From the NCBI RefSeq assembly GCF_000379665.1, contig NZ_KB903367.1:1-64000 (forward strand): 64,000 nt of DNA, in the 5' to 3' direction. Both the position numbers and the translations under genes were made by a program. Below the pieces are notes generated by a model. The model was given only the letters and a program-made list of their open reading frames with translations, made no database searches and was not told where the DNA came from. How positions within the stretch are numbered: the first letter of the stretch is position 1; the number at the start of each line of letters is the position of its first letter. This DNA is from Butyricimonas synergistica DSM 23225 (GTDB taxonomy: Bacteria > Bacteroidota > Bacteroidia > Bacteroidales > Marinifilaceae). Below are positions 33,866 to 43,805 of the stretch, one piece after another.

Positions 33866-34522
33866 ATGAAATTTTTTATTGATACGGCAAATCTTGACCA
33901 GATTCGGGAAGCAAATGACCTTGGTGTATTGGACGGAGTAACAACTAACCCGTCATTAATGGCAAAAGAAGGTATTAAAGGTGACGAGAATTGTAAAAAA
34001 CATTACGTTGAGATTTGCAATATCGTGGATGGTGACGTAAGTGCCGAGGTGATTGCCACGGATTACGAGGGGATGATTAAAGAAGGGGAAGCTTTGGCAG
34101 CTTTGCATCCGAATATCGTGGTGAAAGTTCCTTGTATTGCCGATGGAATCAAGGCGATTAAATATTTCACGAATAAAGGTATCCGTACGAACTGCACATT
34201 GGTGTTCTCTCCGGGACAAGCTTTACTGGCAGCTAAGGCTGGTGCGACTTATGTTTCTCCTTTCGTGGGACGTTTGGATGACATCAGCAGCGATGGTATC
34301 GAGCTGGTAGAGAAGATCGTGGATATGTATGCTTACTATGGGTTCAATACTCAAGTATTGGCTGCTTCGATCCGCCACACGCAACATATTATACAATGTA
34401 TTGAGGCTGGTGCCGACGTGGCTACCTGTCCGTTAAGCGCTATCAAAGGTTTGTTGAAACACCCGTTGACGGATTCCGGTTTGGCAACATTCCTGGCTGA
34501 CCACAAGAAAGTAAACTCGTAA
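33866..34522 (+). CDS. fsa: transaldolase/fructose-6-phosphate aldolase (TalC/FSA type)
   Basis: 218 residues, the short TalC/FSA class. [34 protein letters not shown], Schiff-base lysine region [30 protein letters not shown]. Works in the non-oxidative pentose phosphate pathway or cleaves fructose 6-phosphate; sequence alone does not separate these. It precedes tsaC by 10 bp. Confidence 0.93.
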   Translation: MKFFIDTANLDQIREANDLGVLDGVTTNPSLMAKEGIKGDENCKKHYVEICNIVDGDVSAEVIATDYEGMIKEGEALAALHPNIVVKVPCIADGIKAIKYFTNKGIRTNCTLVFSPGQALLAAKAGATYVSPFVGRLDDISSDGIELVEKIVDMYAYYGFNTQVLAASIRHTQHIIQCIEAGADVATCPLSAIKGLLKHPLTDSGLATFLADHKKVNS

Positions 34523-34532
34523 ATCTACAATC

Positions 34533-35141
34533 ATGCTTGTACGTTTATTCGAGGATAACCCTAACGATAGGGAAATTCGAAAGATCGTTGAGCTTTTACG
34601 TGATGGAGGTGTTATTATCTATCCGACCGATACTATTTACGCGATCGGGTGTGATATTAATAGCGTGAAAGCCGTACAGCGTGTATCGGCTATCCGCAAA
34701 GTAAAGCCGGAAAAGGCTAATTTCTCCATGATCTGTAAGGATTTGGGGAATATCGCGGCTTATGCTAAGGTAACTAACGAGGAATTTCGGTTGATGAAAC
34801 ACTATCTGCCGGGACCTTTCACGTTCGTGTTGCCTGCTACCAATAAATTGCCTAATGCTCTGATGAATAGACGTAAGACGATCGGTATTCGTATCCCGAA
34901 AAATTTTATCGTGCAAGCTATCGTGGATGAATTGGGAGGTCCGCTGTTGACAACGTCCGTGAAGGCGGAGGAAGGTGAGGTGGAGGAATATATCACAGAT
35001 CCTGAATTGATTCACGAGAAATATGGTCGCCTGGTCGATTTGGTTATTGATGGAGGATACGGGAATAACGTTCCTTCTACCGTGATAGATTGTACCGGTG
35101 ACGAGATTGTAGTTTCCCGACAGGGATTGGGTGAGTTATAA
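34533..35141 (+). CDS. tsaC: L-threonylcarbamoyladenylate synthase (Sua5/YciO/YrdC)
   Basis: 202 residues. YPTDTIYAIGCDI, IRKVKPEKANFSMIC (K-x-R-x-x-x-S-M region), YLPGPFTFVLPAT, IGIRIPKN and TTSVKAEEG are typical of the YrdC fold. Makes the precursor for t6A37 in tRNA; some relatives (YciO) lack this role, so the specific reaction is inferred. Downstream of fsa, same transcript. Confidence 0.88.
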   Translation: MLVRLFEDNPNDREIRKIVELLRDGGVIIYPTDTIYAIGCDINSVKAVQRVSAIRKVKPEKANFSMICKDLGNIAAYAKVTNEEFRLMKHYLPGPFTFVLPATNKLPNALMNRRKTIGIRIPKNFIVQAIVDELGGPLLTTSVKAEEGEVEEYITDPELIHEKYGRLVDLVIDGGYGNNVPSTVIDCTGDEIVVSRQGLGEL

Positions 35142-35180
35142 AATAAAAGAGAGGCTTCGGAACGAAGCCTCTCTTTTATT
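35142..35180. terminator. bidirectional terminator between tsaC and trkH
   Basis: aataaaagagaggcttcg / cgaagcctctcttttatt, 3-nt loop, between convergent genes. Confidence 0.88.
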
Positions 35181-35190
35181 TTATAAACGA

Positions 35191-36639
35191 TTACTTTTTC
35201 CAGAAAGCTCTGCTGAATAATACCAGCACGGTGAATACTTCCAAACGTCCCACCATCATCAGGATGGATAGGAAAATCTTGGCAAAATCGTTCAAATGAG
35301 CGAAATTACTCATGGGACCGATTTCCCCGAATCCCGGTCCTACATTACTCATGCTGGTAATGACGGCACTGCAAGCGGTGGCAATATCTTCGGTGAACAA
35401 AGACATAATCACGCTCGATATCCCGAAAATAAGGATGTAGAGAATAAAGAAACCCATGACTCCTGTCATGATGTTCGGGTGAATACTTTTTCCGTTGTAC
35501 TTTACATTGATGACCCCGTTGGGGTGTATGATTCGCTTCATCTCGATGAACGAATTCTTGAATAGCAGATTCAGTCGGATGCATTTCAGACCACCGGAAG
35601 TGGAGCCCGCGCAAGCCCCGATAAACAAGAGTACGAATATAATGACCCCTAATAAAGGAGGCCATAACAAGTAGTCCGCCGTGGCAAAACCTGTTGTCGT
35701 GATGATCGAAACGACTTGGAACAAGGCTTCCCGAATACTTAATTCCAAATCGTCGTATCCTTTGAAATACAAAACGCTGGCTATGATAGCACTCGAAATC
35801 AAGATAATGAAGAGGTACAGTTTGAACTCTTCATCACGGAATAATTTTCGTATTTTCCCGTGAAGCGAGATGTATAGCAGACCGAAGTTCGTTCCGGCAA
35901 TAAACATGAATATGGTGACAATGTACTGGATGTAAGAAGAATTCCAGTAGGCAAGGCTATCCTGTTTCGTGGAATATCCCCCGGTAGCCATGGTCGTGAA
36001 CGAGTGGCAGATAGCATCAAACAAGTCCATGTTACCCAGTAGAAGAAGCAAGGTTTCTGCAGCCGTTAGAGATATATAAAGATACCACATACGCCGTGCC
36101 GTGGAAGTGAAAGTTGCCGTGAATTTGTCATGCGTGGGACCGGGGACCTCGGCAACAAAGAGGTCGCGCCCCTCAATACCCAGACCTGGCAGTATCGCCA
36201 GCAACAGAACGATAATTCCTAGTCCCCCCATCCATTGAGTCAGCGAACGCCAGAATAGAGTGGCGTGCGGTAGGGCTTCAATATCGTTTACGACACTTGA
36301 CCCCGTTGTCGTGAAGCCGGACATCGTTTCAAATATGGCATCCGGAATGGAAGGAATGGTACCCCCGAACAAGAAAGGAAGGCAGCCGAATATGGTGAAC
36401 ATCACCCACGTACTGGTAACAATGAAGTATCCGTCCTTTTTGGCAAGTACCCGATCTTTCACCTTGACAGTGAAAGCCATCAGGCTTCCGGCTGCAAGCG
36501 TAATGGCAGAAGAATACACGAATGCCATCATATCATTTTCCTGGTATATCACGGCAACAATGATACAAAGTATCAAAAAGGCACTCTCGACGAGTAGGAG
36601 TTTTCCTATAATGTTGGTAATGAACCTAAAGTTAATCAT
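35191..36639 (-). CDS. trkH: Trk potassium uptake system, TrkH subunit
   Basis: 482 residues of membrane protein with four pore repeats; the filter segments TTTGSSV, MATGGYS, TTTGFAT and SNVGPGF are all visible with their central glycine. Moves K+ into the cell under control of TrkA. The start codon overlaps the trkA stop by 4 bp. Confidence 0.94.
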   Translation of the reverse strand: MINFRFITNIIGKLLLVESAFLILCIIVAVIYQENDMMAFVYSSAITLAAGSLMAFTVKVKDRVLAKKDGYFIVTSTWVMFTIFGCLPFLFGGTIPSIPDAIFETMSGFTTTGSSVVNDIEALPHATLFWRSLTQWMGGLGIIVLLLAILPGLGIEGRDLFVAEVPGPTHDKFTATFTSTARRMWYLYISLTAAETLLLLLGNMDLFDAICHSFTTMATGGYSTKQDSLAYWNSSYIQYIVTIFMFIAGTNFGLLYISLHGKIRKLFRDEEFKLYLFIILISSAIIASVLYFKGYDDLELSIREALFQVVSIITTTGFATADYLLWPPLLGVIIFVLLFIGACAGSTSGGLKCIRLNLLFKNSFIEMKRIIHPNGVINVKYNGKSIHPNIMTGVMGFFILYILIFGISSVIMSLFTEDIATACSAVITSMSNVGPGFGEIGPMSNFAHLNDFAKIFLSILMMVGRLEVFTVLVLFSRAFWKK

Positions 36640-37979
36640 TTTTGGAACAATTTGATTACTTTCTTTACCGCACTGGGCAAGGCGAAAATTACAACTTTAT
36701 CATCCGCTTCAATCTGAACATCCCCTTTGGCGATAATGGCCTCCCCGTTGCGAATGACACCTCCCACGGTAGCATTTTCCGGAAAGCTCATGTCTGCCAA
36801 TGTTTTCCGGGTGATCTTGGAGCCGGGTTCAGCCGTAACCTCGAATACCTCTGCTTCCGAGAAGGTGAGGAATTTCAAGTGTTTCACGTCCACGTTCATC
36901 GTGTAGCGGTAGATGTGTGAGGCGGCAATCAATTTCGTATTTACCAGTGTTCCGATCCCGATGTTCTCGGCAAGGTCGATATAGTCGATATTTTCTACTT
37001 CCGCGACACTTTTCTTAACTCCCAATTTTTTGGCTAATAAACAAGAGAGGATATTGGTTTCCGAAGAATGCGTCACGCTGATAAAAGCGTCCGTGTTCTT
37101 AATCCCTTCCTCTCGTAGCAAAGCAAGATCCCGACCGTCGCCGTTGATGACCAGGGTCGATTTTAATTTATCGGCGATGAGGATACATTTCTCCCGGTCT
37201 TTCTCGATAATCTTAACGTTATAGTTTTTCTCGAGCAAGGAAGCCGTCTTTATCCCGATACGGGAGCCTCCCACGATGACGACATTCTTGACCTCGTACT
37301 GGGATTTGCCGCAAAGGGCGAAAACATTCGGGACATAAAACGGTTTGGTCACGATGAACACGAGATCCCCGTAACGGAAAGAATCGTTTCCCCTGGGGAT
37401 GATCGTGCGTTCGGCTCTTTTGATTGCCACCACGCGGAAGTGTTGTGCCCCGTATCTCTCTGCCATTTTTATCAAGGTGAGGTTGAGGACAGGAGCGTTA
37501 TCCCATAATTTGATACCCAATAATTGCAGGCGACCGTCCGAGAACTCGTGTAGTTGCCGGGAACCGCTTTGCTTTAGTGAAGCGACAATCTCTTCCGCTG
37601 CCAAGCGTTCCGGATAGATCAACGAGTCGATGCCGATCATTTTCAGGTATTCCGTGTTTTCATTTTCCAGGTATTCACTATTATTTACTCGTGCAATAGT
37701 CTGTTTCGCTCCCAATTTTTTGGCTAGGATTGCCGAGTTGATATTTTGATCTTCCTGGTGATTTACCGCGATGAACAAGTCGCATTTGCGAACACCGGCA
37801 TCTTTAAGTGCGCCGATGGAGGTACATGATCCCACGATAGACATGACATCCAGCTGGTTTTCAAGTAATTCCAGCTTTTCTTCGTCATTGTCAATCAACA
37901 TGATATTATGTTCTTGCTTACTAAGCATTTTTGCGAGATGTGTCCCTACTTCTCCGGCTCCCGCTATTACTATGTCCAT
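36636..37979 (-). CDS. trkA: Trk potassium uptake regulator TrkA
   Basis: 447 residues in two RCK halves. Nucleotide-binding loops IAGAGEVGTHLAKML at the start and IVGGSRIGIKTASLL near 230, each followed by an acidic strand end (LIDND, IIEKD); two TrkA-C domains. Gates TrkH by binding NAD(H)/ATP. Operon trkA-trkH with a 4-bp overlap. Confidence 0.95.
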   Translation of the reverse strand: MDIVIAGAGEVGTHLAKMLSKQEHNIMLIDNDEEKLELLENQLDVMSIVGSCTSIGALKDAGVRKCDLFIAVNHQEDQNINSAILAKKLGAKQTIARVNNSEYLENENTEYLKMIGIDSLIYPERLAAEEIVASLKQSGSRQLHEFSDGRLQLLGIKLWDNAPVLNLTLIKMAERYGAQHFRVVAIKRAERTIIPRGNDSFRYGDLVFIVTKPFYVPNVFALCGKSQYEVKNVVIVGGSRIGIKTASLLEKNYNVKIIEKDREKCILIADKLKSTLVINGDGRDLALLREEGIKNTDAFISVTHSSETNILSCLLAKKLGVKKSVAEVENIDYIDLAENIGIGTLVNTKLIAASHIYRYTMNVDVKHLKFLTFSEAEVFEVTAEPGSKITRKTLADMSFPENATVGGVIRNGEAIIAKGDVQIEADDKVVIFALPSAVKKVIKLFQK

Positions 37980-38051
37980 TTTTGTTAAGTGTTAATCAAC
38001 TGGCAAAATAAAGAATTATAATCCGAATAACATAGAAAAATGTGGCAATTT

Positions 38052-39995
38052 TTATTCTAAGGGAATCACGATAGAGCCTAGTTCCTTTGTCTTGAACAAG
38101 GGGATTTGTCTTTCGCGGCAAAAATCATCCCATGCTTGGGTGCATCGGGGAGAATTGGATTGATCCAGAATGATTTGATGAGGATATGAATTCTTTGTCA
38201 TTTCCGTGGGAGGATAGATATTCTCCGTGATAATTAAGGTGCCTTGCCCCGGTAACTCCGGGTGAAGGTGATCGGCTATGGTGATTGTTTGCTCGCGTAT
38301 GTATAGTTGGTTGTCCGCGTACGTGATTCCCTTTCCGATAAAGCCATCGCTTCCTCTTAACGGATGTAACTTATTCGCCCTCGTGTAAGCCAATTGCCGT
38401 GAAGGATTGTCCGTGTTTTTTAAAAACGTGTAATATCCCTTGTGGTTTAACAGTATCGTGGAGTGTCGGTAACGATTGTACACGACGACTTCTTGCCGGT
38501 TTTGCCGGTAGAAGGTATGTCCGTAAGTAAAAGTAACGAGTAAGCAAACTGCGCCACAAAGTAATTGCAGTCCCCGTCGCTGGCGATTTCTCAGGTAAAG
38601 AATGGTTAGCAAGGCTATCGTGTATATCAATATGATATGGAAAATAGTCGGGTGTAAGTCCGGCAGGTTTATGGCGATACGGGAAAATATCCGGAGGCAA
38701 TGCAGCAGGGCATATGTAATCCCTGTCAAGAGCATCGCGAGGTATGCACTTATAAATACAGGTAAAGCAAGTAACGCGATGCCAAGATAAAGTAGCAATG
38801 TCGCTACCGGAACGGCAACGAGATTGAACAGAATGCTATTCAAATTGATCACGTGGAAGTGATAGGCCATAACCGGGAGGGTCAGTATCTGTGCCGAAAA
38901 ACTGATACAAAGGAGGGTGTAAACTTTCCGGACAACCGGCGGGAGGTCTTTTTTCTTGATAACAGTCAACGGATAGATAAGCGTGATACCCGTGTAGGCG
39001 GCATATGACATTTGAAAACTCACGGAATAAAGCAGTTCCGGCTGTATAAGCAACGTGAAGAATGCCGCGGCGGCTATGGCATTCAGTGGTACATAATCCA
39101 GTTGAAATGCTCCCCCGACGATAATAAAACTCAATATCGTGGCGGCTCTGCAAGCGGAGGGCGACAATCCGGTAATCCCCGTGATCAGCCATAATAAGGG
39201 AATCAGCACGAGCGTGTATTTGCGTTTCTTGAAGCCGAGAAGGCGCAGCCCGTAAAGTAGCAAGAGATAGATTGCCCCGATGTGTAATCCGGAAATGGCG
39301 AGCAGGTGGATGGTTCCCGTGTCTTGGAATAATTGTTTCGTGTCCGGGGCAAGGCTTTGGCGGTTGCCGAGACAGAGAGCCGTGAGTAGATTGTAAGTTG
39401 TGCTGTCAGGAACAATTGCGGCTAATTTATGTTGTAGGGATTCTTGTAAAGAATGGCAAAAGGAACGAATGTCTTCCGAGTGCCCCGTGTGTTTCGGGGG
39501 CGAGAGAGGTACGCACCTTGCTTGGATACCCTGATGGCGAAGGTACGTGTTGTAGTCGAATTCATGTAGATTCCCGCTTGAAGTCAAGGGATAAATCCTG
39601 GCATTCAGCAAAAGCGAATCCCCGATAGAAAAACGAACGGAATCTCCGTATTGTGTAAATACTTGTATCCCGTTCGACGAGATGACAGCCTTGTCGGGAG
39701 GTATGATCCGCGTGCAACGCCCCTCTAGCGTGTAAACTTTCCCGGGAGTAAACGAAAGGTCGAGGGGGCGGTGGCAATACACGCCTGTCAAGAAAAGGAA
39801 CAAAAATGTAACGGCATAAAAGTATCTTCCCCGGGGCATCCGGGAAGCACAAAAGAGCGGAAGCAGCGAACCGATCAGCGTGTAAAGAATCATCCGGGAA
39901 GGGACGAATGCAACGTATTCACTAGCCAGAATACCCGAAATCAAAGGGATCACGAGGAAAAGGTACGGGTACCGGTGCCAGTGGATAGGATGCAT
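38052..39995 (-). CDS. comEC: ComEC/Rec2-related membrane protein
   Basis: 647 residues. N-terminal membrane helices and DUF4131-type beta domain, then the competence core (LLTALCLGNRQSL, DTGTIHLLAISGLHIGAIYLLLLYGLRLLGF, LSPSACRAATILSFI) with about ten helices. The C-terminal part is short and lacks the HxHxDH metallo-beta-lactamase motif, as is common in this phylum. DNA uptake channel by family; no other competence gene adjoins. It follows def by 17 bp. Confidence 0.9.
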   Translation of the reverse strand: MHPIHWHRYPYLFLVIPLISGILASEYVAFVPSRMILYTLIGSLLPLFCASRMPRGRYFYAVTFLFLFLTGVYCHRPLDLSFTPGKVYTLEGRCTRIIPPDKAVISSNGIQVFTQYGDSVRFSIGDSLLLNARIYPLTSSGNLHEFDYNTYLRHQGIQARCVPLSPPKHTGHSEDIRSFCHSLQESLQHKLAAIVPDSTTYNLLTALCLGNRQSLAPDTKQLFQDTGTIHLLAISGLHIGAIYLLLLYGLRLLGFKKRKYTLVLIPLLWLITGITGLSPSACRAATILSFIIVGGAFQLDYVPLNAIAAAAFFTLLIQPELLYSVSFQMSYAAYTGITLIYPLTVIKKKDLPPVVRKVYTLLCISFSAQILTLPVMAYHFHVINLNSILFNLVAVPVATLLLYLGIALLALPVFISAYLAMLLTGITYALLHCLRIFSRIAINLPDLHPTIFHIILIYTIALLTILYLRNRQRRGLQLLCGAVCLLVTFTYGHTFYRQNRQEVVVYNRYRHSTILLNHKGYYTFLKNTDNPSRQLAYTRANKLHPLRGSDGFIGKGITYADNQLYIREQTITIADHLHPELPGQGTLIITENIYPPTEMTKNSYPHQIILDQSNSPRCTQAWDDFCRERQIPLFKTKELGSIVIPLE

Positions 39996-40012
39996 GAACC
40001 TCCCTCCCTCCT

Positions 40013-40573
40013 TTATTTCAGTTTCGGTAGAACCACCCGATAGTTTTGTTTAAATTTTCCGGCACTGATATTGCTCAATTTCCCTTTCAGCAAGCGTTTT
40101 TTCAATGCGGACAGGTGGTCCGTGAACACGATGCCGTCCAGGTGGTCATACTCGTGTTGCACGATGCGTGCACGGGTTCCCGTGAATTCCTCCACGTGTT
40201 CCTCCCAGTTCTCGTCCCGGTAAGCAATTTTAATCCGGTCTTTTCTCATCACGTCCTCGTGAATGCCGGGTATGCTTAGGCATCCCTCGTTGAAGGGAAC
40301 TTCTTCCCCCGAGCGTTCCAGTATATGCGCGTTAATAAACGCTTTTTTGAAACCCTTGCAGTCCGGGTCAATTTCTTCAAACGGGTTCCCGTCAATGACG
40401 AAAACGCGTATATTCCTCCCGATCTGGGGAGCGGCGAGTCCTACCCCGTCCGACTCGTACATGGTTTGCCACATATCCTCGAGCAGTTTGCCCAACCCCT
40501 CGTATTCCGGGGTAATGTCTTCAGATACCTTCCGAAGTACCGGATGTCCGTAAATGTAAATAGGTAACAGCAT
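40013..40573 (-). CDS. def: peptide deformylase
   Basis: 186 residues. All three active-site motifs: GVGLAAPQIG, EGCLSIPG (metal Cys) and QHEYDHLDG (two metal His and catalytic Glu). Removes the N-formyl group from new proteins. One base after ruvX on the same strand. Confidence 0.96.
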   Translation of the reverse strand: MLLPIYIYGHPVLRKVSEDITPEYEGLGKLLEDMWQTMYESDGVGLAAPQIGRNIRVFVIDGNPFEEIDPDCKGFKKAFINAHILERSGEEVPFNEGCLSIPGIHEDVMRKDRIKIAYRDENWEEHVEEFTGTRARIVQHEYDHLDGIVFTDHLSALKKRLLKGKLSNISAGKFKQNYRVVLPKLK

Positions 40574-40574
40574 A

Positions 40575-41000
40575 TCAAAAATTCATATTTCTTTGTGATT
40601 CTATGTAGGATTGCAATATGATCGTGGCACTAATGGCATCGATAATCGCCTTATCCTGACGTTGTTTTTTCTTGGCTCCCCCCTCGATCATCGCCTTGTG
40701 TGCCAAGACAGAGGTGAAGCGTTCGTCATACATGACAATAGGAATATCCGGGAATTTGCGTTTGAGCGCGGTGAGGAACGGTTTGATATACGCCATACTT
40801 TCCGAGTCCGAGTTGTCCATTTGCTTGGGATGCCCCACGACAATGAGGTCTACTTTTTCTCTCGAGCAATAATCCTGTAAAAATTGTAATATCTCGTGTG
40901 ATTTGACCGTCGTGAGACTGTTGGCGATGATCTGGCATGGATCAGTAACCGCCACGCCAACCCTTTTTTTCCCGTAATCGATAGCAACAATTCTTCCCAA
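40575..41000 (-). CDS. ruvX: Holliday junction resolvase-like protein RuvX (YqgF)
   Basis: 141 residues with the RNase H-like fold: AIDYGKKRVGVAVTDP (first Asp), GHPKQMDNSDSES, YDERFTSVLAHKAM, QRQDKAIIDAISATIIL (last Asp). YqgF proteins process pre-16S rRNA ends; resolvase activity is older nomenclature. Middle of the divIC-ruvX-def-comEC run. Confidence 0.93.
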   Translation of the reverse strand: MGRIVAIDYGKKRVGVAVTDPCQIIANSLTTVKSHEILQFLQDYCSREKVDLIVVGHPKQMDNSDSESMAYIKPFLTALKRKFPDIPIVMYDERFTSVLAHKAMIEGGAKKKQRQDKAIIDAISATIILQSYIESQRNMNF

Positions 41001-41004
41001 TACC

Positions 41005-41316
41005 CTAATCCTTTACGATAATGAAAATATCCTCGTTTTCTTTCTTCATCAAATACTGTTCTCTCGCGAACTTCTCCAGGTTATCCCTGTTTCCCAACAA
41101 CTCATCTTTCTTGCGTTTGTCCTCTTCAATCTTCTTCTGGTAGTATTTCTTCTCCTTCTCCATCTGGCTGATTTTCGCGCGCAACTGTAGCTGGTCGATA
41201 AAACTATATTTATCGAACAACGCGATCCAAACAACAAATAGCAGCCCCACTATCGTGTATTTGTTTGCAAATCGCTGAAACAAATTCCTCGATGTTTCTT
41301 TGTTTTCGTCTTGCAT
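41005..41316 (-). CDS. FtsB/DivIC-like septum formation initiator
   Basis: 103 residues from MQDENKETS at 41316. One membrane helix (IVGLLFVVWIALF) near residue 22-34 and a coiled coil (LRAKISQMEKEKKYYQKKIEE), the FtsB/DivIC plan. Probably acts with FtsL/FtsQ in division. The promoter box sits so close to the ATG that the mRNA may be leaderless. First gene of the divIC-ruvX-def-comEC operon. Confidence 0.85.
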   Translation of the reverse strand: MQDENKETSRNLFQRFANKYTIVGLLFVVWIALFDKYSFIDQLQLRAKISQMEKEKKYYQKKIEEDKRKKDELLGNRDNLEKFAREQYLMKKENEDIFIIVKD

Positions 41317-41320
41317 GATG

Positions 41321-41328
41321 CAAAGGTA
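41321..41328 (-). promoter_or_regulatory. -7 promoter box TACCTTTG
   Basis: Perfect TAnnTTTG on the minus strand with only four bases between it and the start codon at 41316. Confidence 0.55.
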
Positions 41329-41506
41329 CAAAAAAAGAGATGGTTAAGATGCATCCCCGTGTAATTTTTTTCCATACGGGTAAAATCACGATTTCGCGCT
41401 GCATATTTATAAAAACGGCGGGAATATTTATACATCGCATTCATTTTCAGTGTTTTATAAATTAATAAAAAAGAACTTTCCCTATTTTTCGTGTGACTAA
41501 ATTCAT

Positions 41507-41514
41507 TAGCTTTG
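41507..41514 (+). promoter_or_regulatory. -7 promoter box TAGCTTTG
   Basis: Perfect TAnnTTTG 50 bp before the carbamate kinase ATG at 41565. It also argues against the longer reading frame that would start at 41493, upstream of the promoter. Confidence 0.6.
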
Positions 41515-41564
41515 TGTTTTCAGAATTTATAGATAAAAAGAAGAATAACAATAAAATACTAGAA

Positions 41565-42533
41565 ATGGAAAAGAAGTTAGCGGTAATCGCGTTAGGTGGA
41601 AACGCTCTTTTAAGAGGAAACCAGAAAGGAACCATCGAGGAGCAAAATGCCAACACGGTAGACACGTTGGAAAATTTGGTGTACTTGATTAAAGATGGAT
41701 ACAATTTGATTATCTCGCACGGGAACGGTCCGCAAGTAGGAAACGTGCTCATGGACAACGCTGCCGGGGCCGAGATGTATGGCAACGCGGCAATGCCGCT
41801 GGATACCTGCGTGGCTTTCACGCAAGGGCAGATCGGGTACATGATCGAGCGTAACTTGCGTAATATCTTGAAAGAACATGGTTTGCAACGCAACGTGATC
41901 TCCATGGTGTCACAGGTAATCGTGGACAAGAACGACCCGGCAATGCAGAACCCCACGAAACGCGTGGGTAAAATCTATACCAAGGCGGAGGCGGATAAAT
42001 TAGCCGCGGAAAAAGGTTGGATTTTCAAGGAAGAAATCAAGGTAGAAGGCGGATGGCGCCGCGTGGTACCTTCCCCGGACCCGAAAGATTTCATGAATGC
42101 CGACCTCGTGGAGCGTTTGGCTCGCGAAGGCAACATCGTGATTACAACCGGCGGCGGCGGTATCCCCGTGTATATCGACGAGAACGGGGATATTCAACCC
42201 CTGGAAGGCGTCATCGACAAGGACTTGGCTTCCGCCATGGTCGGGACGAGAGTGAAAGCCGACGAGTTCTACATCCTGACGGACGTACCTTATATTTACA
42301 AGGATTACAAGAAACCGTCCCAGCAAAAACTCGAGTTCCTCGATTATGCCGATACCATGAAATACCTCGAGGAAGGCGTGTTCGCCGAGGGAAGCATGGC
42401 GCCGAAGATTCGCGCTTGCTTGCGTTTCGTGAAGAATGGCGGGCAGAAATCCGTGATCACGGAAGCGACCAAGCTGGAAGACCGTCGTTACGGTTCCAAG
42501 ATCACGATGGAATACGAGGACGACAGAAGATAA
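41565..42533 (+). CDS. arcC: carbamate kinase
   Basis: 322 residues from MEKKLAVIALGGN at 41565. VIALGGNALLR, SHGNGPQVGN, and the C-terminal ITTGGGGIPVY and EGSMAPKI motifs define the family. Converts carbamoyl phosphate and ADP to ATP. It is followed by an ornithine carbamoyltransferase gene, giving the last two steps of the arginine deiminase pathway. Arginine deiminase itself is not in the window. Confidence 0.95.
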   Translation: MEKKLAVIALGGNALLRGNQKGTIEEQNANTVDTLENLVYLIKDGYNLIISHGNGPQVGNVLMDNAAGAEMYGNAAMPLDTCVAFTQGQIGYMIERNLRNILKEHGLQRNVISMVSQVIVDKNDPAMQNPTKRVGKIYTKAEADKLAAEKGWIFKEEIKVEGGWRRVVPSPDPKDFMNADLVERLAREGNIVITTGGGGIPVYIDENGDIQPLEGVIDKDLASAMVGTRVKADEFYILTDVPYIYKDYKKPSQQKLEFLDYADTMKYLEEGVFAEGSMAPKIRACLRFVKNGGQKSVITEATKLEDRRYGSKITMEYEDDRR

Positions 42534-42570
42534 TTGAAAATTGAAAATGGAGAATTGAAAATTGAAAATG
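42533..42570. repeat. AATTGAAA-type tandem repeat
   Basis: Four imperfect copies of attgaaa directly after the arcC stop codon. A similar word occurs at 10320-10328. Low-complexity intergenic repeat of the style common in this phylum. The rest of the gap to 42685 shows no clear signal. Confidence 0.6.
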
Positions 42571-42684
42571 TTTTTTTATTCTCGATTGGATGTTGTATTT
42601 TTGACGAAATTTTACAACGGGAAGGAACATGGAGAATCCTTTCAATTTAAAATCTAAAATCATAAATCTAAAATAAATAAAGTT

Positions 42685-43686
42685 ATGGCTTTTAATTTGA
42701 GAAACAGAAACTTCTTGAAGTTGTTGGACTTCACCCCGAAAGAGATCAAATACATGTTGGATTTGGCTGCCGACCTGAAAAAGGCAAAATATGCCGGAAC
42801 CGAACAACCTCGTTTAAAAGGTAAAAATATCGCTTTGATTTTCGAGAAAACTTCTACCCGCACCCGTTGCGCGTTTGAGGTCGCCGCTCACGATCAAGGT
42901 GCCCACGTGACTTATCTCGGTCCCTCCGGGTCACAGATCGGCGTGAAAGAATCCATGGCAGACACGGCTCGCGTGCTAGGTCGTATGTATGACGGTATCG
43001 AGTACCGCGGTTTCGGGCAGGCTATCGTTGAGGAGCTGGCTCAATACGCGGGAGTACCCGTGTGGAACGGTTTGACCAACGAATTCCACCCGACCCAGAT
43101 CCTTGCCGACTTCCTGACGATGATGGAACATACCGACAAACCGTTGAACAAAGTGACTTTCGCTTATCTCGGTGATGCCCGTTTCAACATGGGTAACTCC
43201 TTGATGGTCGGTGGAGCCAAAATGGGTATGGATGTTCGTATCGTTGCCCCGAAAGAATTGCAGCCGGATGCCGAACTGGTGGCTACTTGCAAGGCTATTG
43301 CAGAAGAAACCGGCGCGACGGTGACAATAACCGACAACGTGGAAGAAGGCGTAAAAGGTTGCGATTTCTTGTACACCGACGTGTGGGTATCCATGGGCGA
43401 GCCCGCCGAAGTATGGGCAGAGCGTATCAAATTGTTGACTCCTTACCAGGTGAACAAACGCGTGATGGATTTGACAGGAAACAAGAACTGCAAATTCATG
43501 CACTGCTTGCCGGCATACCATAACCTGGAAACCCAAGTAGGTCGTGACGTTTACAAGCAATTCGGGATGAACGGCTTGGAAGTAACCGAGGAAGTGTTCG
43601 AATCGGAGAACTCCATCGTGTTCGACGAGGCCGAGAACCGCATGCACACGATCAAAGCCGTGATGGTGGCTACTTTAGGTGACTAA
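42685..43686 (+). CDS. argF: ornithine carbamoyltransferase
   Basis: 333 residues. Carbamoyl-phosphate motif [37 protein letters not shown], and the ornithine-binding DVWVSMGE and HCLPAYHN motifs. Length and the neighbouring carbamate kinase suggest the catabolic ArcB role rather than biosynthesis; in Bacteroides the biosynthetic enzyme usually acts on succinylornithine and looks different. Confidence 0.93.
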   Translation: MAFNLRNRNFLKLLDFTPKEIKYMLDLAADLKKAKYAGTEQPRLKGKNIALIFEKTSTRTRCAFEVAAHDQGAHVTYLGPSGSQIGVKESMADTARVLGRMYDGIEYRGFGQAIVEELAQYAGVPVWNGLTNEFHPTQILADFLTMMEHTDKPLNKVTFAYLGDARFNMGNSLMVGGAKMGMDVRIVAPKELQPDAELVATCKAIAEETGATVTITDNVEEGVKGCDFLYTDVWVSMGEPAEVWAERIKLLTPYQVNKRVMDLTGNKNCKFMHCLPAYHNLETQVGRDVYKQFGMNGLEVTEEVFESENSIVFDEAENRMHTIKAVMVATLGD

Positions 43687-43730
43687 CACTTGTAGCGAAC
43701 CGGTAGAAATGCCCGGTATGATAGTATAAA

Positions 43731-43766
43731 AGAAGCCCGCTTGATTTTGTCGTCGAGCGGGCTTCT
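43731..43766. terminator. bidirectional terminator
   Basis: agaagcccgct / agcgggcttct with a 14-nt loop, between convergent argF and DUF6266-like gene 3. Confidence 0.85.
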
Positions 43767-43805
43767 CTATTTCGCTTTCCGCGAGGCATCATCTCTCGCT
43801 CGAGA

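Noticed and set aside
36636-36642. Frameshift between trkA and trkH
   Set aside because: The 4-bp overlap is an ordinary stop/start coupling; both proteins are full length.
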